From Paraburkholderia azotifigens (GTDB lineage Bacteria > Pseudomonadota > Gammaproteobacteria > Burkholderiales > Burkholderiaceae): a DNA stretch of 64,000 nt. The notes beneath the pieces are model-generated. The model saw only the letters and a program-made list of their open reading frames with translations, had not been told where the DNA came from and searched no databases. Numbering within the stretch: the first letter of the stretch is position 1; each line of letters opens with the position of its first letter. The translations under genes were made by a program, and so were the position numbers. This document shows positions 25,671 to 34,269 of the stretch, piece after piece. The stretch covers positions 2,914,001 through 2,978,000 of the forward strand of contig NZ_VOQS01000003.1 of assembly GCF_007995085.1 (NCBI RefSeq), read 5' to 3'.

Positions 25671-27596
25671 TCAGTTGAGCTGGACGATGCCGCCCTTCAG
25701 AGCGAGCTGACCACCGCCGTCGACCGTCTGCGTGGCCGAGGCTTTGTGCGAAACCGTCATGCCTTCGGTGCTGAGCGTCGTGCCTGCCTTGCTCGCGTGC
25801 GACGTACCCGCTTCGCTCGCCAGCGACGTCCCCGCCTTGATGCTGATCGAGCCGATGACTTCGATCACGAGGTTGCCGCCCACTTTCAACGTATAGTTGC
25901 CGTCGATCTTGTGCGTGTGATCACCGCTGATGTTGTGCGTGAATGCCGCGTGGTTCGTGTGGGTTTCGTCGCCCGTCACATCGACGGTGCGCGTGCCCTT
26001 GACGGTATGCGTCTCCTTGCCCTCGCTGACCTCGATACTGCGATCGCCCTTCTGCACCACGTGCGTCTCCGCGCCCGCCTTGACCGTGGTTGAAAGCGCG
26101 TTTTCGATCTCGACTGTCATGTCCTTCTGCGCATGGACGTAAAGCTCCTCGGAATTGAGCTTGTCTTCCATGCGGATTTCATTGCCGGCCGTGCCGCCTT
26201 TCGACGAACGGGAGCGAATCACGCTTTGCGTCTGCATCGACGGCAAGGTCACCGGCACCGCGTTGGTGCCGTTGTACACACAGCCCGTCACGAGCGGGCG
26301 GTCGGGATCGCCGTCGACGTAGCTGACCACGACCTCTTCGCCTATGCGCGGCAGAAACAGATGTCCCCAGCCCGGTCCCGCCGATGCCTGCGCGACGCGA
26401 ACCCAGCACGAACTGTTCTGATCGGCATCGGGCGTGCGATCCCAGTAGAACTTGAGCTTGATGCGCCCTTGGGCGTCGGTCCAGATTTCCTCGTCCGATG
26501 GGCCGACCACTTTCGCCGTATGCGTGCCCGATACGACGGGCCTCGGCGTCACGAGCGGCGCGCGAAACGGCACGGTGGCGGGAAAGACGTCGAACTCGTT
26601 GCCATACATCAGGTTCGAGGCCGTGTGGCGCACGGCACGCACGACATAGCTGACATTGAGCGAGCTGTCGGGATGGCCGCTCAACGTGAAGGTCGTGCCT
26701 GCCGTGAGGCCGTAGTAGCCGCCTTCGCCGTGCCCCGTCTGCTGCGCGACGTTGTGCGCCTGGAGAAGCGTTCCGGCGATCTGGTCGCCGTGCGACGCGG
26801 CGACGTATTTGCCGGGGAATGTGAAGCGCGACCCGGTCGGAATGCTCGACGTGCCTTTCGACGACGACAGCAACGTGGCCGCCTGCGTGTAGTCGTAATC
26901 GCTGACGATATGCTCGCCTGCCACTACGCCGCGCGACATTTCGAATGCGCTCAGTCGCTGCACCTGGGGACCGATGCTCGAATCGGGTGCGAAATAGAGC
27001 GTCCCCGCCGTCGTCGCATCATGTGCGGATGGATCGTCCGCCAGCACCATCGTGTGCGCGCCGTCCGCGAAGGAGAAGAAGTAGAAGATCCCTTCCTCTT
27101 CCATCAGGCGCGAGATGAACCGGAACGCGCTCTCGTCGTACTGGACGCAATACTCGCGCACCAGATAGTTGCCAGCGTGCTTCGTGCGGTCCTCGAAGGT
27201 CACGCCAAAGGTGCCCAGCACCTGCTTGATGATGTCGAGCGCGCTCTGGTTTTGCCAGATGACGCGATCCTGACCGAGTGTCAGCAACCACAGACGCGGC
27301 GCCAGTTCGGCGGAATAGAAACCGTACTGCACGTCTGCGCCCGAATGCGCGAAACGCGTGACGATGCCATTGAAATAGCGCGTGGCGCCCGAGTGATCTT
27401 TCAGCGTCACCGTCACACTCTTGCCCACGATCTGCTGCGTGTCGAGCGCCTTGTTGGTCGAACGCATGCGCAGATCGAAGTGGTACAGCTCCGATATGGC
27501 TTCACGTCCGCCGAAACCATCGAGCAGCAGCACATCCGTCCCGAACGGTGTCGAGACGGAGGCAAAGCAGTTCGCCTGGCTGGGCACGGTGGACAT
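25671..27596 (-). CDS. tssI: T6SS spike protein VgrG (TssI)
   Basis: A 641-residue spike subunit with a gp27-like base in the first 350 residues (Y-H-F-D-L-R, then F-G-V-T-F-E-D-R, and Y-D-E-S-A-F-R-F-I-S-R-L-M-E-E-E-G-I). Next come the OB-fold G-R-I-K-L-K-F-Y-W-D-R and the R-V-A-Q-A-S-A-G-P-G-W-G motif, and a repetitive beta-helix needle to the end. No extra C-terminal effector domain is present. The start at 27596 is set by a strong AAGGAGG 9 bases upstream that lies inside the end of clpV. Trimers sit on the Hcp tube and take the DUF4280 tip. Confidence 0.95.
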   Translation of the reverse strand: MSTVPSQANCFASVSTPFGTDVLLLDGFGGREAISELYHFDLRMRSTNKALDTQQIVGKSVTVTLKDHSGATRYFNGIVTRFAHSGADVQYGFYSAELAPRLWLLTLGQDRVIWQNQSALDIIKQVLGTFGVTFEDRTKHAGNYLVREYCVQYDESAFRFISRLMEEEGIFYFFSFADGAHTMVLADDPSAHDATTAGTLYFAPDSSIGPQVQRLSAFEMSRGVVAGEHIVSDYDYTQAATLLSSSKGTSSIPTGSRFTFPGKYVAASHGDQIAGTLLQAHNVAQQTGHGEGGYYGLTAGTTFTLSGHPDSSLNVSYVVRAVRHTASNLMYGNEFDVFPATVPFRAPLVTPRPVVSGTHTAKVVGPSDEEIWTDAQGRIKLKFYWDRTPDADQNSSCWVRVAQASAGPGWGHLFLPRIGEEVVVSYVDGDPDRPLVTGCVYNGTNAVPVTLPSMQTQSVIRSRSSKGGTAGNEIRMEDKLNSEELYVHAQKDMTVEIENALSTTVKAGAETHVVQKGDRSIEVSEGKETHTVKGTRTVDVTGDETHTNHAAFTHNISGDHTHKIDGNYTLKVGGNLVIEVIGSISIKAGTSLASEAGTSHASKAGTTLSTEGMTVSHKASATQTVDGGGQLALKGGIVQLN

Positions 27597-27600
27597 GCGC

Positions 27601-30324
27601 TTACGCCTCCTTCGGCAGGAAGCGGAATTCGATGTCGCCCGTCGCGCCCAGCGCGAGATGCACGCCACCGAACGGCTCCGAAATCGAAATCCTCTCCAGC
27701 ACCTGGCGCGCCAGTTCCGGCAGGACCGATTGCGTGAGAATGTGGTCGACATTGCGCGCGCCGCTGTCCACTTCCTTGCAGCGCTGTGCGATCAGCGTGG
27801 CAAGGTCCGCGTCCCACGTCAGCTGCGCGAGATGGTTGCGGGTAAAGCGCTGCGCGAGCCGTTCAAGCTTCAGATTGACGATCGCGTTGATCTGCGCGTC
27901 GCCGAGGTGGTAGTACGGCACGAGCACGAGCCGCCCGAGAAACGCCGGACTGAACTGCCTGAGCAGGGCCGGACGCAGCTTCTCGATCAACTCTTCGGGC
28001 GACGGCCGGCGGCCTCCACGTGAGGCTTCCGTGATCACGTCCTGCGCCGCGTTCGATGTAAGCAGGATCAGCGTGTTCTTGAAGTCGATGGGGACGCCCT
28101 CGCCGTCCTCCATCACGCCCTTGTCGAACACCTGGAAGAATAGCTCCAGCACGTCCGGGTGGGCCTTCTCCATTTCGTCGAGCAGCACCACGCTGTACGG
28201 GCGGCGGCGCACCGCTTCCGTCAGCACGCCGCCACGGCCGTAACCGACATATCCCGGCGGCGCGCCCTTCAGTCCCGAGACGCTATGCGCCTCCTGGAAC
28301 TCGGACATATTCACCGTGATCATGTTGCGCTCGCCTCCGTACAGCAGATCCGCAAGCGCAAATGCCGTCTCGGTCTTGCCGACACCGCTCGGCCCAACGA
28401 GCAGGAAGACGCCCACCGGTTTGCCTGGATCGTCGAGGTCGGCGCGGAACGTACGCACACGGCGCGCGATCGCGTCGAGCGCTTCGTCCTGGCCGACTAC
28501 GCGTTCGGCAAGCTTGTCCTGAAGGTAAAGCACCGTATGCAGTTCGTCGGCGAGCATCCGGCCGACGGGAATGCCCGTCCATCCGGATATCACCTTCGCG
28601 ACCGTTTCCGAATCGACGCATACAGGGACCATCGGCTCGTCGTTTTGCACGGCTTCGAGCCCCTTCTCCAGCCGCGACAGATTCGCTGTCAGCGACTCAC
28701 CCTCTTCGGGCTCGCCCGCACCGCTTTGATCCGCCAGATAGCCGCGAATTTTCTTGCGCCAGGCGAGCACCTCTTCCACCGCGCGCTTTTCCGTCGAGAG
28801 CTTTTCGGTAAGACGCGAATGCTGCGCGCGCTCGTCTTCGAGCTGCTTCGTGATGGCAGCGATAGCGTCGGCACGCTCGGCGCCCATCGCAGCTTCGTGA
28901 CGCGCGATCCGAAGCTGGTTTTCCGCGGTATCGAGCGAGCGGCCCAGCGCTTCGATCTCTTCGGGCAACCCGTTCTGGCCGATCGCGACGCGCGCGCAGG
29001 CCGTGTCGAGCACGCTGATCGCCTTGTCCGGCAACTGCCGCCCGGAGATGTAGCGATGCGAGAGCTTCACGGCATCGCGCACGGCTTCGTCGAGAATCTC
29101 GACCCCGTGATGCTCTTCGAGCTTCTGCACCATGCCGCGCAGCATCTCAATCGCGACGGGTTCGCTCGGCTCCTCGACCTTGACGACCTGGAAGCGTCGC
29201 GCCAGCGCCGGATCGCGCTCCACGTACTTCTTGTACTCGGCCCAGGTCGTAGCGGCAATCGTGCGCAGTTCGCCGCGCGCGAGCGCCGGCTTGAGCAGGT
29301 TGGCCGCATCGCCCTGACCTTCGCTGCCGCCGGCACCAATAAGCTGATGCGCTTCGTCGATGAAAAGAATCACCGGCACAGCCGACGACTTCACTTCCGC
29401 GATCACCGACTTGAGCCGGTTCTCGAACTCGCCCTTCACACCCGCGCCTGCCTGCAACAGCGCAAGATCGAGCGAACGGACGGACACGTTGGTCAGCGCG
29501 GGCGGCACGTCGCCTTGCACGATACGCTGCGCGAAGCCTTCGACGACAGCCGTTTTGCCGACACCCGCCTCGCCCGTCAGGATCGGGTTGTTCTGACGGC
29601 GGCGCAGCAACACGTCGATCAGTTGCCGGATCTCGGCGTCGCGCCCGCGAATTGGGTCGATGTTGCCTTCGCGCGCAAGGCCTGTGAGGTCGACGGTGTA
29701 TTGATCGAGCGCGGTCTTGCGGCCCTGGTTCGCGCCGCCCTGCGCCATGGAAGGCATCGCCGCTTGCGCTTGCGGCGCGGCAGCGGGCGTTGCATTGGCG
29801 TGTCCTGCTTCCGACGTTGCCGGCGAACCCGCCTGCGCGCCGCCTGCATCTTCAGCCGAACCTGCCAGCATGGCACCCAGGCGCTCGCGCAAGCTCGCAC
29901 GCGGAATGTTCAGCAACGCCGGCGCGGATTCGAGCAGCATGCCGCGCAGACTGTCCACCTCGAGCAGTGCCAGCACGAGCGTGCCGGATCGGATCTGCTG
30001 TTCGCCGAGCAACATCGAACTCAGCAGCCACGCTTCCTGGAAAAGCGGAGAAAAATTCGGCGACAGCGCGGGCGTGCGTCCATTGCCGCGCTTGAACAGA
30101 TCGACGGCCTTCTGTAGTTGCGCGGTGAGCGTTTCAGGTTTGATTCCGAAGTGCGCGAGAATCGCGCGCAGGTCCGGCGCATCGGATTCGAGCAGCGTCA
30201 ACAGAAGATGTTCGACGTCGACGTTGTAATGCGTCTGACGCACGCACAGTTGCGCCGCCTGCTCCATCGCAAGCTTGCATTCCGGGTTGAGCCGGCTTAA
30301 CAGGGTTCGGATATCGATGTCCAT
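27601..30324 (-). CDS. tssH: T6SS sheath-recycling AAA+ ATPase ClpV (TssH)
   Basis: A 907-residue Clp/Hsp100 protein. The N-domain covers about residues 1-150. The first AAA+ module has Walker A G-E-A-G-V-G-K-T and Walker B V-I-L-F-I-D-E-A-H, a middle coiled-coil follows near 420-530, and the second module has G-P-S-G-V-G-K-T and V-V-L-L-D-E-M-E-K. A C-terminal D2-small domain completes it. It disassembles contracted TssB/TssC sheath. The gene follows tssG by 11 bases and carries the vgrG ribosome site in its last codons. Confidence 0.96.
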   Translation of the reverse strand: MDIDIRTLLSRLNPECKLAMEQAAQLCVRQTHYNVDVEHLLLTLLESDAPDLRAILAHFGIKPETLTAQLQKAVDLFKRGNGRTPALSPNFSPLFQEAWLLSSMLLGEQQIRSGTLVLALLEVDSLRGMLLESAPALLNIPRASLRERLGAMLAGSAEDAGGAQAGSPATSEAGHANATPAAAPQAQAAMPSMAQGGANQGRKTALDQYTVDLTGLAREGNIDPIRGRDAEIRQLIDVLLRRRQNNPILTGEAGVGKTAVVEGFAQRIVQGDVPPALTNVSVRSLDLALLQAGAGVKGEFENRLKSVIAEVKSSAVPVILFIDEAHQLIGAGGSEGQGDAANLLKPALARGELRTIAATTWAEYKKYVERDPALARRFQVVKVEEPSEPVAIEMLRGMVQKLEEHHGVEILDEAVRDAVKLSHRYISGRQLPDKAISVLDTACARVAIGQNGLPEEIEALGRSLDTAENQLRIARHEAAMGAERADAIAAITKQLEDERAQHSRLTEKLSTEKRAVEEVLAWRKKIRGYLADQSGAGEPEEGESLTANLSRLEKGLEAVQNDEPMVPVCVDSETVAKVISGWTGIPVGRMLADELHTVLYLQDKLAERVVGQDEALDAIARRVRTFRADLDDPGKPVGVFLLVGPSGVGKTETAFALADLLYGGERNMITVNMSEFQEAHSVSGLKGAPPGYVGYGRGGVLTEAVRRRPYSVVLLDEMEKAHPDVLELFFQVFDKGVMEDGEGVPIDFKNTLILLTSNAAQDVITEASRGGRRPSPEELIEKLRPALLRQFSPAFLGRLVLVPYYHLGDAQINAIVNLKLERLAQRFTRNHLAQLTWDADLATLIAQRCKEVDSGARNVDHILTQSVLPELARQVLERISISEPFGGVHLALGATGDIEFRFLPKEA

Positions 30325-30335
30325 GCGCGTTGTTC

Positions 30336-31478
30336 TCAGAGATTCATCGGCGCGGGCACAGCGGCTTCGCGCATGGCGAGGCGCACCGGCTTCGGCGTGT
30401 GAGTGTCGTTATTCGTGCCGCCCAGCCAGGAGGTCCATCCGAGCCGCGCCGCGCGCAATCCGCCCGCCGCGCAATCGACGCGTTGCGGCACGAGATGCAG
30501 CACGAACTGCACGTCGAAGTCCTGCTGCAGATACGACCTGATGAGCCACGCGGCCATCGCGTGATCTCGGCCACCGGGCAGCAACGCTTCGAAGCGCGCC
30601 TTCGTCAGTTCGGGAAACTCGATGCAGATGCCATTCGCTTCGTCCCACGTGCGGCGCCCGAGCACCGCAGCGCCGCCCAGACGCGGTGCTCGCGAACCGG
30701 CGCGCGCGAGGCGCAGTGAATCGGCGACATCGATCTCGCGCCAGCCGCCGACGAACTGCGCACCGCGCACCTTGAGGCCGAGCCGATCGGCAAGCAGCGT
30801 GCACAAGCCCGTCATCGAACGCGGCGCGGCGCCGAGCAGGCCCGCATGGCGCATCCATAGACGTTCGCCGTGCGGGCCGTGATTCGGACCATTCGCGCCC
30901 GCGCGCAGCCCGAGGTTGCTCAACGCATCGAGCGCCGCCGCGAGTGCGGAGCCATGCGGCGAACGCCAGTTCAAGCCTGGCGCGTGCTTCTTGCGGCTGC
31001 GATAAAGGAACGACAGAAAGCGATGGTTGAAGATATCGAGCAGATCCGCCGTCGCCGTGTCGCGTTGAGCGCGCCGCGCCAGCACCAGCTCCGTATAGGC
31101 CATCGGCAGCGGACCGTTCGCCCCTGCCAGCGTGAGTACGGGCGTCGTCACCGTATAGCTGGCGTGCATGTCGTGCGCGCCATGCCGCTCGCGCGATGTT
31201 TGCTCGTGTTCGTCCGCGGCATCGACATGCTCGCCATCGGGCGATCCGGCATGTTCCCGTACGCTGCGAATATCGCTCGGCTCGAACGCGAGCGAAACGT
31301 GCCCGACGAAGCGCACAGCCTCACCGAGACCGTTGCCGCGTCCAAGCGGCCGCGCCCATGGCGCAGCCCGTTCCAGCAGACTGATCGCCTGGAACAGATC
31401 GAAGCTCTGCGGATTCGCCTTGAGACGGGCGATCAGAGCAGCTGCTGGCAGCCCGTCATCGGCTCCCATTGCTTCCAT
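30336..31478 (-). CDS. tssG: T6SS baseplate protein TssG
   Basis: A 380-residue baseplate wedge protein with the opening A-A-L-I-A-R-L-K-A-N-P-Q-S-F-D-L-F-Q-A-I-S-L-L-E, the TssG signature. Later conserved stretches are V-L-T-L-A-G-A-N-G-P-L-P and D-I-F-N-H-R-F-L-S-F-L-Y. The start at 31478 lies within the 3' end of tssF, 46 bases of overlap, and follows GGAGACGAG; the next ATG three codons on is also possible. It binds TssF, TssE and TssK around the spike. Confidence 0.93.
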   Translation of the reverse strand: MEAMGADDGLPAAALIARLKANPQSFDLFQAISLLERAAPWARPLGRGNGLGEAVRFVGHVSLAFEPSDIRSVREHAGSPDGEHVDAADEHEQTSRERHGAHDMHASYTVTTPVLTLAGANGPLPMAYTELVLARRAQRDTATADLLDIFNHRFLSFLYRSRKKHAPGLNWRSPHGSALAAALDALSNLGLRAGANGPNHGPHGERLWMRHAGLLGAAPRSMTGLCTLLADRLGLKVRGAQFVGGWREIDVADSLRLARAGSRAPRLGGAAVLGRRTWDEANGICIEFPELTKARFEALLPGGRDHAMAAWLIRSYLQQDFDVQFVLHLVPQRVDCAAGGLRAARLGWTSWLGGTNNDTHTPKPVRLAMREAAVPAPMNL

Positions 31479-33190
31479 ATCTCGTCTCCACGGCGCACGA
31501 CCAGCCGCACAAAGGAATTGACCGACGTGTACATCGCGAAGAAGCGCGCGAGCACGGCGCCCATCAGCAAAGGCGAGCCGCCGACAAAGGTCTCGGGATC
31601 GAACTCGACGGTGACCTCGGTGCCACGGCAGTAGCCGCGCCACGCGTCACTGCCGACATGCGCGGTGACGCTGCGCGCTTCCACGCTGCGGATACCGCGA
31701 ATCTGGTCCTGCTCGCGCGTGCCATCGGATGCGAAAAGCCGCAGCATCTCCTGCAACTGCGCCCGCCCCGTTGCACCGCTCACCAGCGAGTGATAGTTGA
31801 GCGTGAGCAGCGAAATCAGCCGCCACAGTGTCTCGCTGCCGAGCGAAGGACTGCGCTGCGCGGTCGGCTCATAAAGACAGCGCACGCGCGTGTTCTGCGA
31901 CACCTTCTCGACCATCAGGCGAGCGCCAACGGGCACGTGTTCCGCCAGCCGCCGGTTCGTGCACAGTACGTTCGCGTAGATCACAGGCGTGCCTGGATCG
32001 GACTTCGTGTTGGTGGCATCGACGAAACTCAGGAACATGTCCGTGCCGGGCACGTTTTCGCGCAGGCTATGTTCGCGCCGTGCCGACCAGAAAACGGTGC
32101 TGGCGTTCGTGTCGACGTGATCGATGGCGGCAAAACCCGGCACCGTTGTCACCCGGTCCGACGACGGGTCCGACGCGACGACAGAAGCGATCGAATGAAT
32201 TTCTGTCATCGACTCGCGCCGTTGGTCGGCGACGAGCCTGTATTCGTAGTGTCGATGGTCGACGACGATCGGCTCGCTCGTTTGCGAGAACAGATTCATG
32301 ATGGGCGTGCTGCCAAGCTGAAAATGTTCGGCACGCAGCATCCCGAGGCCGCGCGACGCACGATCGAGATGAAGCACGATCTCGCAGCGGCGCCCTGATC
32401 CAAGTCGCCCTTCCAGATGGTGCAGATCGAAGAAATGGAACTTGCGCGGAAAGGCGAAGTACTCCTGCATCAGCGAATAGGCCGGTTGTGCGTTGGGCGG
32501 ACGCGGCAATACGTCGTCGGCTTCCGCGTAGCCCACTTCGCGCCACGCGCGCGCCGGCAGCAGCGTTGCGGCTGCGCGGCCTTCCGGTCGAACGGAAACA
32601 TCCGCCACGCCCGACACCAGCAATTCATAAAGCGGCATCGTCACCATCCAGTCGCCGTGGAGGTGGATGCGCAACTGCTTCAGTTCGAGTTCGGAAAAAT
32701 CCACGCCCGGTGCGCATTCGAGCGTGATGCGCAGCGTCGAATCATCGCCGAACGCGGCGCGACTGATCTTCAGCGGCCACAGCACCGTGTCCCACGCCGT
32801 GCGGAAACGGCAGGTTTCGCCCGTTTCCGTACGGGCCTGCAGGCCCGTGTGACGCGGCACCAGAAACCCCGCAGTGACCTTGCCCTGGGCTGGGTCGAGA
32901 TCGAACTGCGCGACCGTCATCGACGGCACAGGCTGCACGAGCGAAGGACACACGTTGTCGAGCAACGCCGATGCGACCTGCGGAAACTCCTGATCGAGAT
33001 CGCGGTGAACCCGCGCGGCAAGAAAGGCCGTCGCTTCGATCAACCGCTCCGTGTGCGGGTCGAGCGATTCCGTGCCATGCAGCGCGAGCCGCGATGCAAT
33101 CTTCGGGTAACGGCGAGCGAAATCGGCACCTTGCACGCGCAGGTACGAGAGTTCGCGCTTGTAGTACTGAAGGATATCGTCGGGCGCCAT
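31433..33190 (-). CDS. tssF: T6SS baseplate protein TssF
   Basis: A 585-residue baseplate protein with the family start I-L-Q-Y-Y-K-R-E-L-S-Y-L-R and R-Y-P-K-I-A-S-R-L near residue 30. The R-L-I-E-A-T-A-F-L-A-A-R motif follows. The start at 33190 comes one base after the tssE stop, and an upstream in-frame ATG would overlap tssE by 26 bases. TssF packs with two TssF/one TssG stoichiometry in known structures and holds the VgrG hub. Confidence 0.95.
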   Translation of the reverse strand: MAPDDILQYYKRELSYLRVQGADFARRYPKIASRLALHGTESLDPHTERLIEATAFLAARVHRDLDQEFPQVASALLDNVCPSLVQPVPSMTVAQFDLDPAQGKVTAGFLVPRHTGLQARTETGETCRFRTAWDTVLWPLKISRAAFGDDSTLRITLECAPGVDFSELELKQLRIHLHGDWMVTMPLYELLVSGVADVSVRPEGRAAATLLPARAWREVGYAEADDVLPRPPNAQPAYSLMQEYFAFPRKFHFFDLHHLEGRLGSGRRCEIVLHLDRASRGLGMLRAEHFQLGSTPIMNLFSQTSEPIVVDHRHYEYRLVADQRRESMTEIHSIASVVASDPSSDRVTTVPGFAAIDHVDTNASTVFWSARREHSLRENVPGTDMFLSFVDATNTKSDPGTPVIYANVLCTNRRLAEHVPVGARLMVEKVSQNTRVRCLYEPTAQRSPSLGSETLWRLISLLTLNYHSLVSGATGRAQLQEMLRLFASDGTREQDQIRGIRSVEARSVTAHVGSDAWRGYCRGTEVTVEFDPETFVGGSPLLMGAVLARFFAMYTSVNSFVRLVVRRGDEIWKQWEPMTGCQQLL

Positions 33191-33191
33191 G

Positions 33192-33647
33192 TCAGATCTC
33201 AGCCGTGCTGCGGACATCGCTGACCGTGTGACTGCCGGCCGCCAGTTCGAAGGCGACGTGCGCGACGTTGTTACCCGAGCGCAATTCTGCGCCGATGGTC
33301 AGTACCGCATGCGTCGAGTGATCGGACGGGAACACAAAGCCCACGGTAACGTTGGCGAGACGCGGTTCGAACAGCGTAATCGCGCGCTTGACGACAGCGG
33401 CAATGGCGTCCCGGTCCGGACCGGAATGCAACGACCTTTCGGAAAAGTCCGGCACGCCGTAGTCGAGCACGGTGCCGTCGCTCACCGCGAATTGTTCGAA
33501 CGTCAGGCGCGATCGCGTATTGAGCAATCTGGCAAGCTCGCGCGCAACCGACTCCCGCAGCGCGTCGGCGCTTGAGAGCGGCGCCTCGCCGCTGGCGGCG
33601 AGGCGGTCGAACAGTGGCATCGAAGAACCGCTGACGATTGCCGGCAT
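33192..33647 (-). CDS. tssE: T6SS baseplate protein TssE (gp25-like)
   Basis: A 151-residue gp25-like protein. The L-R-E-S-V-A-R-E-L-A-R-L-L-N-T-R and L-D-Y-G-V-P-D-F-S motifs are those of TssE. It sits at the base of the sheath and triggers sheath assembly with the rest of the wedge. GGAG lies about 10 bases before the ATG at 33647. The stop is one base from the tssF start. Confidence 0.93.
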   Translation of the reverse strand: MPAIVSGSSMPLFDRLAASGEAPLSSADALRESVARELARLLNTRSRLTFEQFAVSDGTVLDYGVPDFSERSLHSGPDRDAIAAVVKRAITLFEPRLANVTVGFVFPSDHSTHAVLTIGAELRSGNNVAHVAFELAAGSHTVSDVRSTAEI

Positions 33648-33687
33648 TGCGCGATGACTCCAGGTAACGCTGACTATGAAGCTTTAA

Positions 33688-33702
33688 CGCCGGATGCCGG
33701 CG
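33688..33702 (-). promoter_or_regulatory. Hairpin between hcp and tssE
   Basis: Six-base stem CGCCGG with loop of three and perfect CCGGCG partner, 12 bases after the hcp stop on the transcribed strand. Only a short T-pair follows, so it is more likely an mRNA end stabiliser or weak attenuator than a full terminator. Confidence 0.55.
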
Positions 33703-33714
33703 CAACGACGATGA

Positions 33715-34203
33715 TCAGGCCGCCGGAGGCGCCGACACGTTCTTCGACAGATCCCAGCCGAACGAGGCCGTGCCCTTCTTCGTCGAGTCGACGTTCTGCT
33801 GCGTGTAGACGGTCGTGATCTTCGAGAAGTTGATCGAGAAGGTGTCCGCCGACTCGCCGCCGCCGCTCGTCACAATCGACGAAATCATCGCGTCGCTCAG
33901 CGTGTAGGTGAGCAGCGACATGAACTTGCCATTCTCGTTACGGCCGATCGAAATCGTTGCGTCGCCGAGCTTGGTGCCGGCAGCGCAAGCCGAATACAGC
34001 GCCGGCGTGGCCTGATCGGTCGCCTTGCTCAGGCTGAATTCCTGAAAGCTCGGACGGCCCATCGTGCGTTCCGTATTGCCGACGTCGCGGTTCATCGAGA
34101 TCGACACGCCGATCGAATACGAGTACAGCACGATCTGATCCGTCGCGCCGTCGAGCGTCGAATTGCCCTTGATGTCCTTGATCTTAAGAAGAACGGTATC
34201 CAT
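33715..34203 (-). CDS. tssD: T6SS inner-tube protein Hcp (TssD)
   Basis: A 162-residue Hcp: the tube-forming beta-barrel has V-L-L-K-I-K-D-I-K-G-N-S at the start, R-T-M-G-R-P-S-F-Q-E-F-S-L-S-K near residue 45 and a C-terminal F-G-W-D-L motif. Hexamers stack into the tube that is expelled and can carry small effectors. The ribosome site is AAGAGAGA before the ATG at 34203. Hairpins lie on both sides of the gene, which fits its need for much more product than its neighbours. No effector fusion is present. Confidence 0.96.
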   Translation of the reverse strand: MDTVLLKIKDIKGNSTLDGATDQIVLYSYSIGVSISMNRDVGNTERTMGRPSFQEFSLSKATDQATPALYSACAAGTKLGDATISIGRNENGKFMSLLTYTLSDAMISSIVTSGGGESADTFSINFSKITTVYTQQNVDSTKKGTASFGWDLSKNVSAPPAA

Positions 34204-34237
34204 GAATCTCTCTTATCAATAGGTGACGTTTTTGTTT

Positions 34238-34260
34238 GCGCGCGGCGCGAAGCCGCGCGC
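34238..34260 (-). promoter_or_regulatory. Hairpin between tssC and hcp
   Basis: Nine-base perfect stem GCGCGCGGC/GCCGCGCGC with a five-base loop, 9 bases after the tssC stop. On the transcribed strand it is followed by an A-rich stretch, not T, so it should not terminate; it can shield the 5' side of processed hcp mRNA. Confidence 0.6.
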
Positions 34261-34269
34261 GACGGATCA

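Noticed and set aside
28159..30117. 652-codon rightward frame opposite clpV
   Set aside because: Antisense to a well-conserved AAA+ gene and without any domain of its own.
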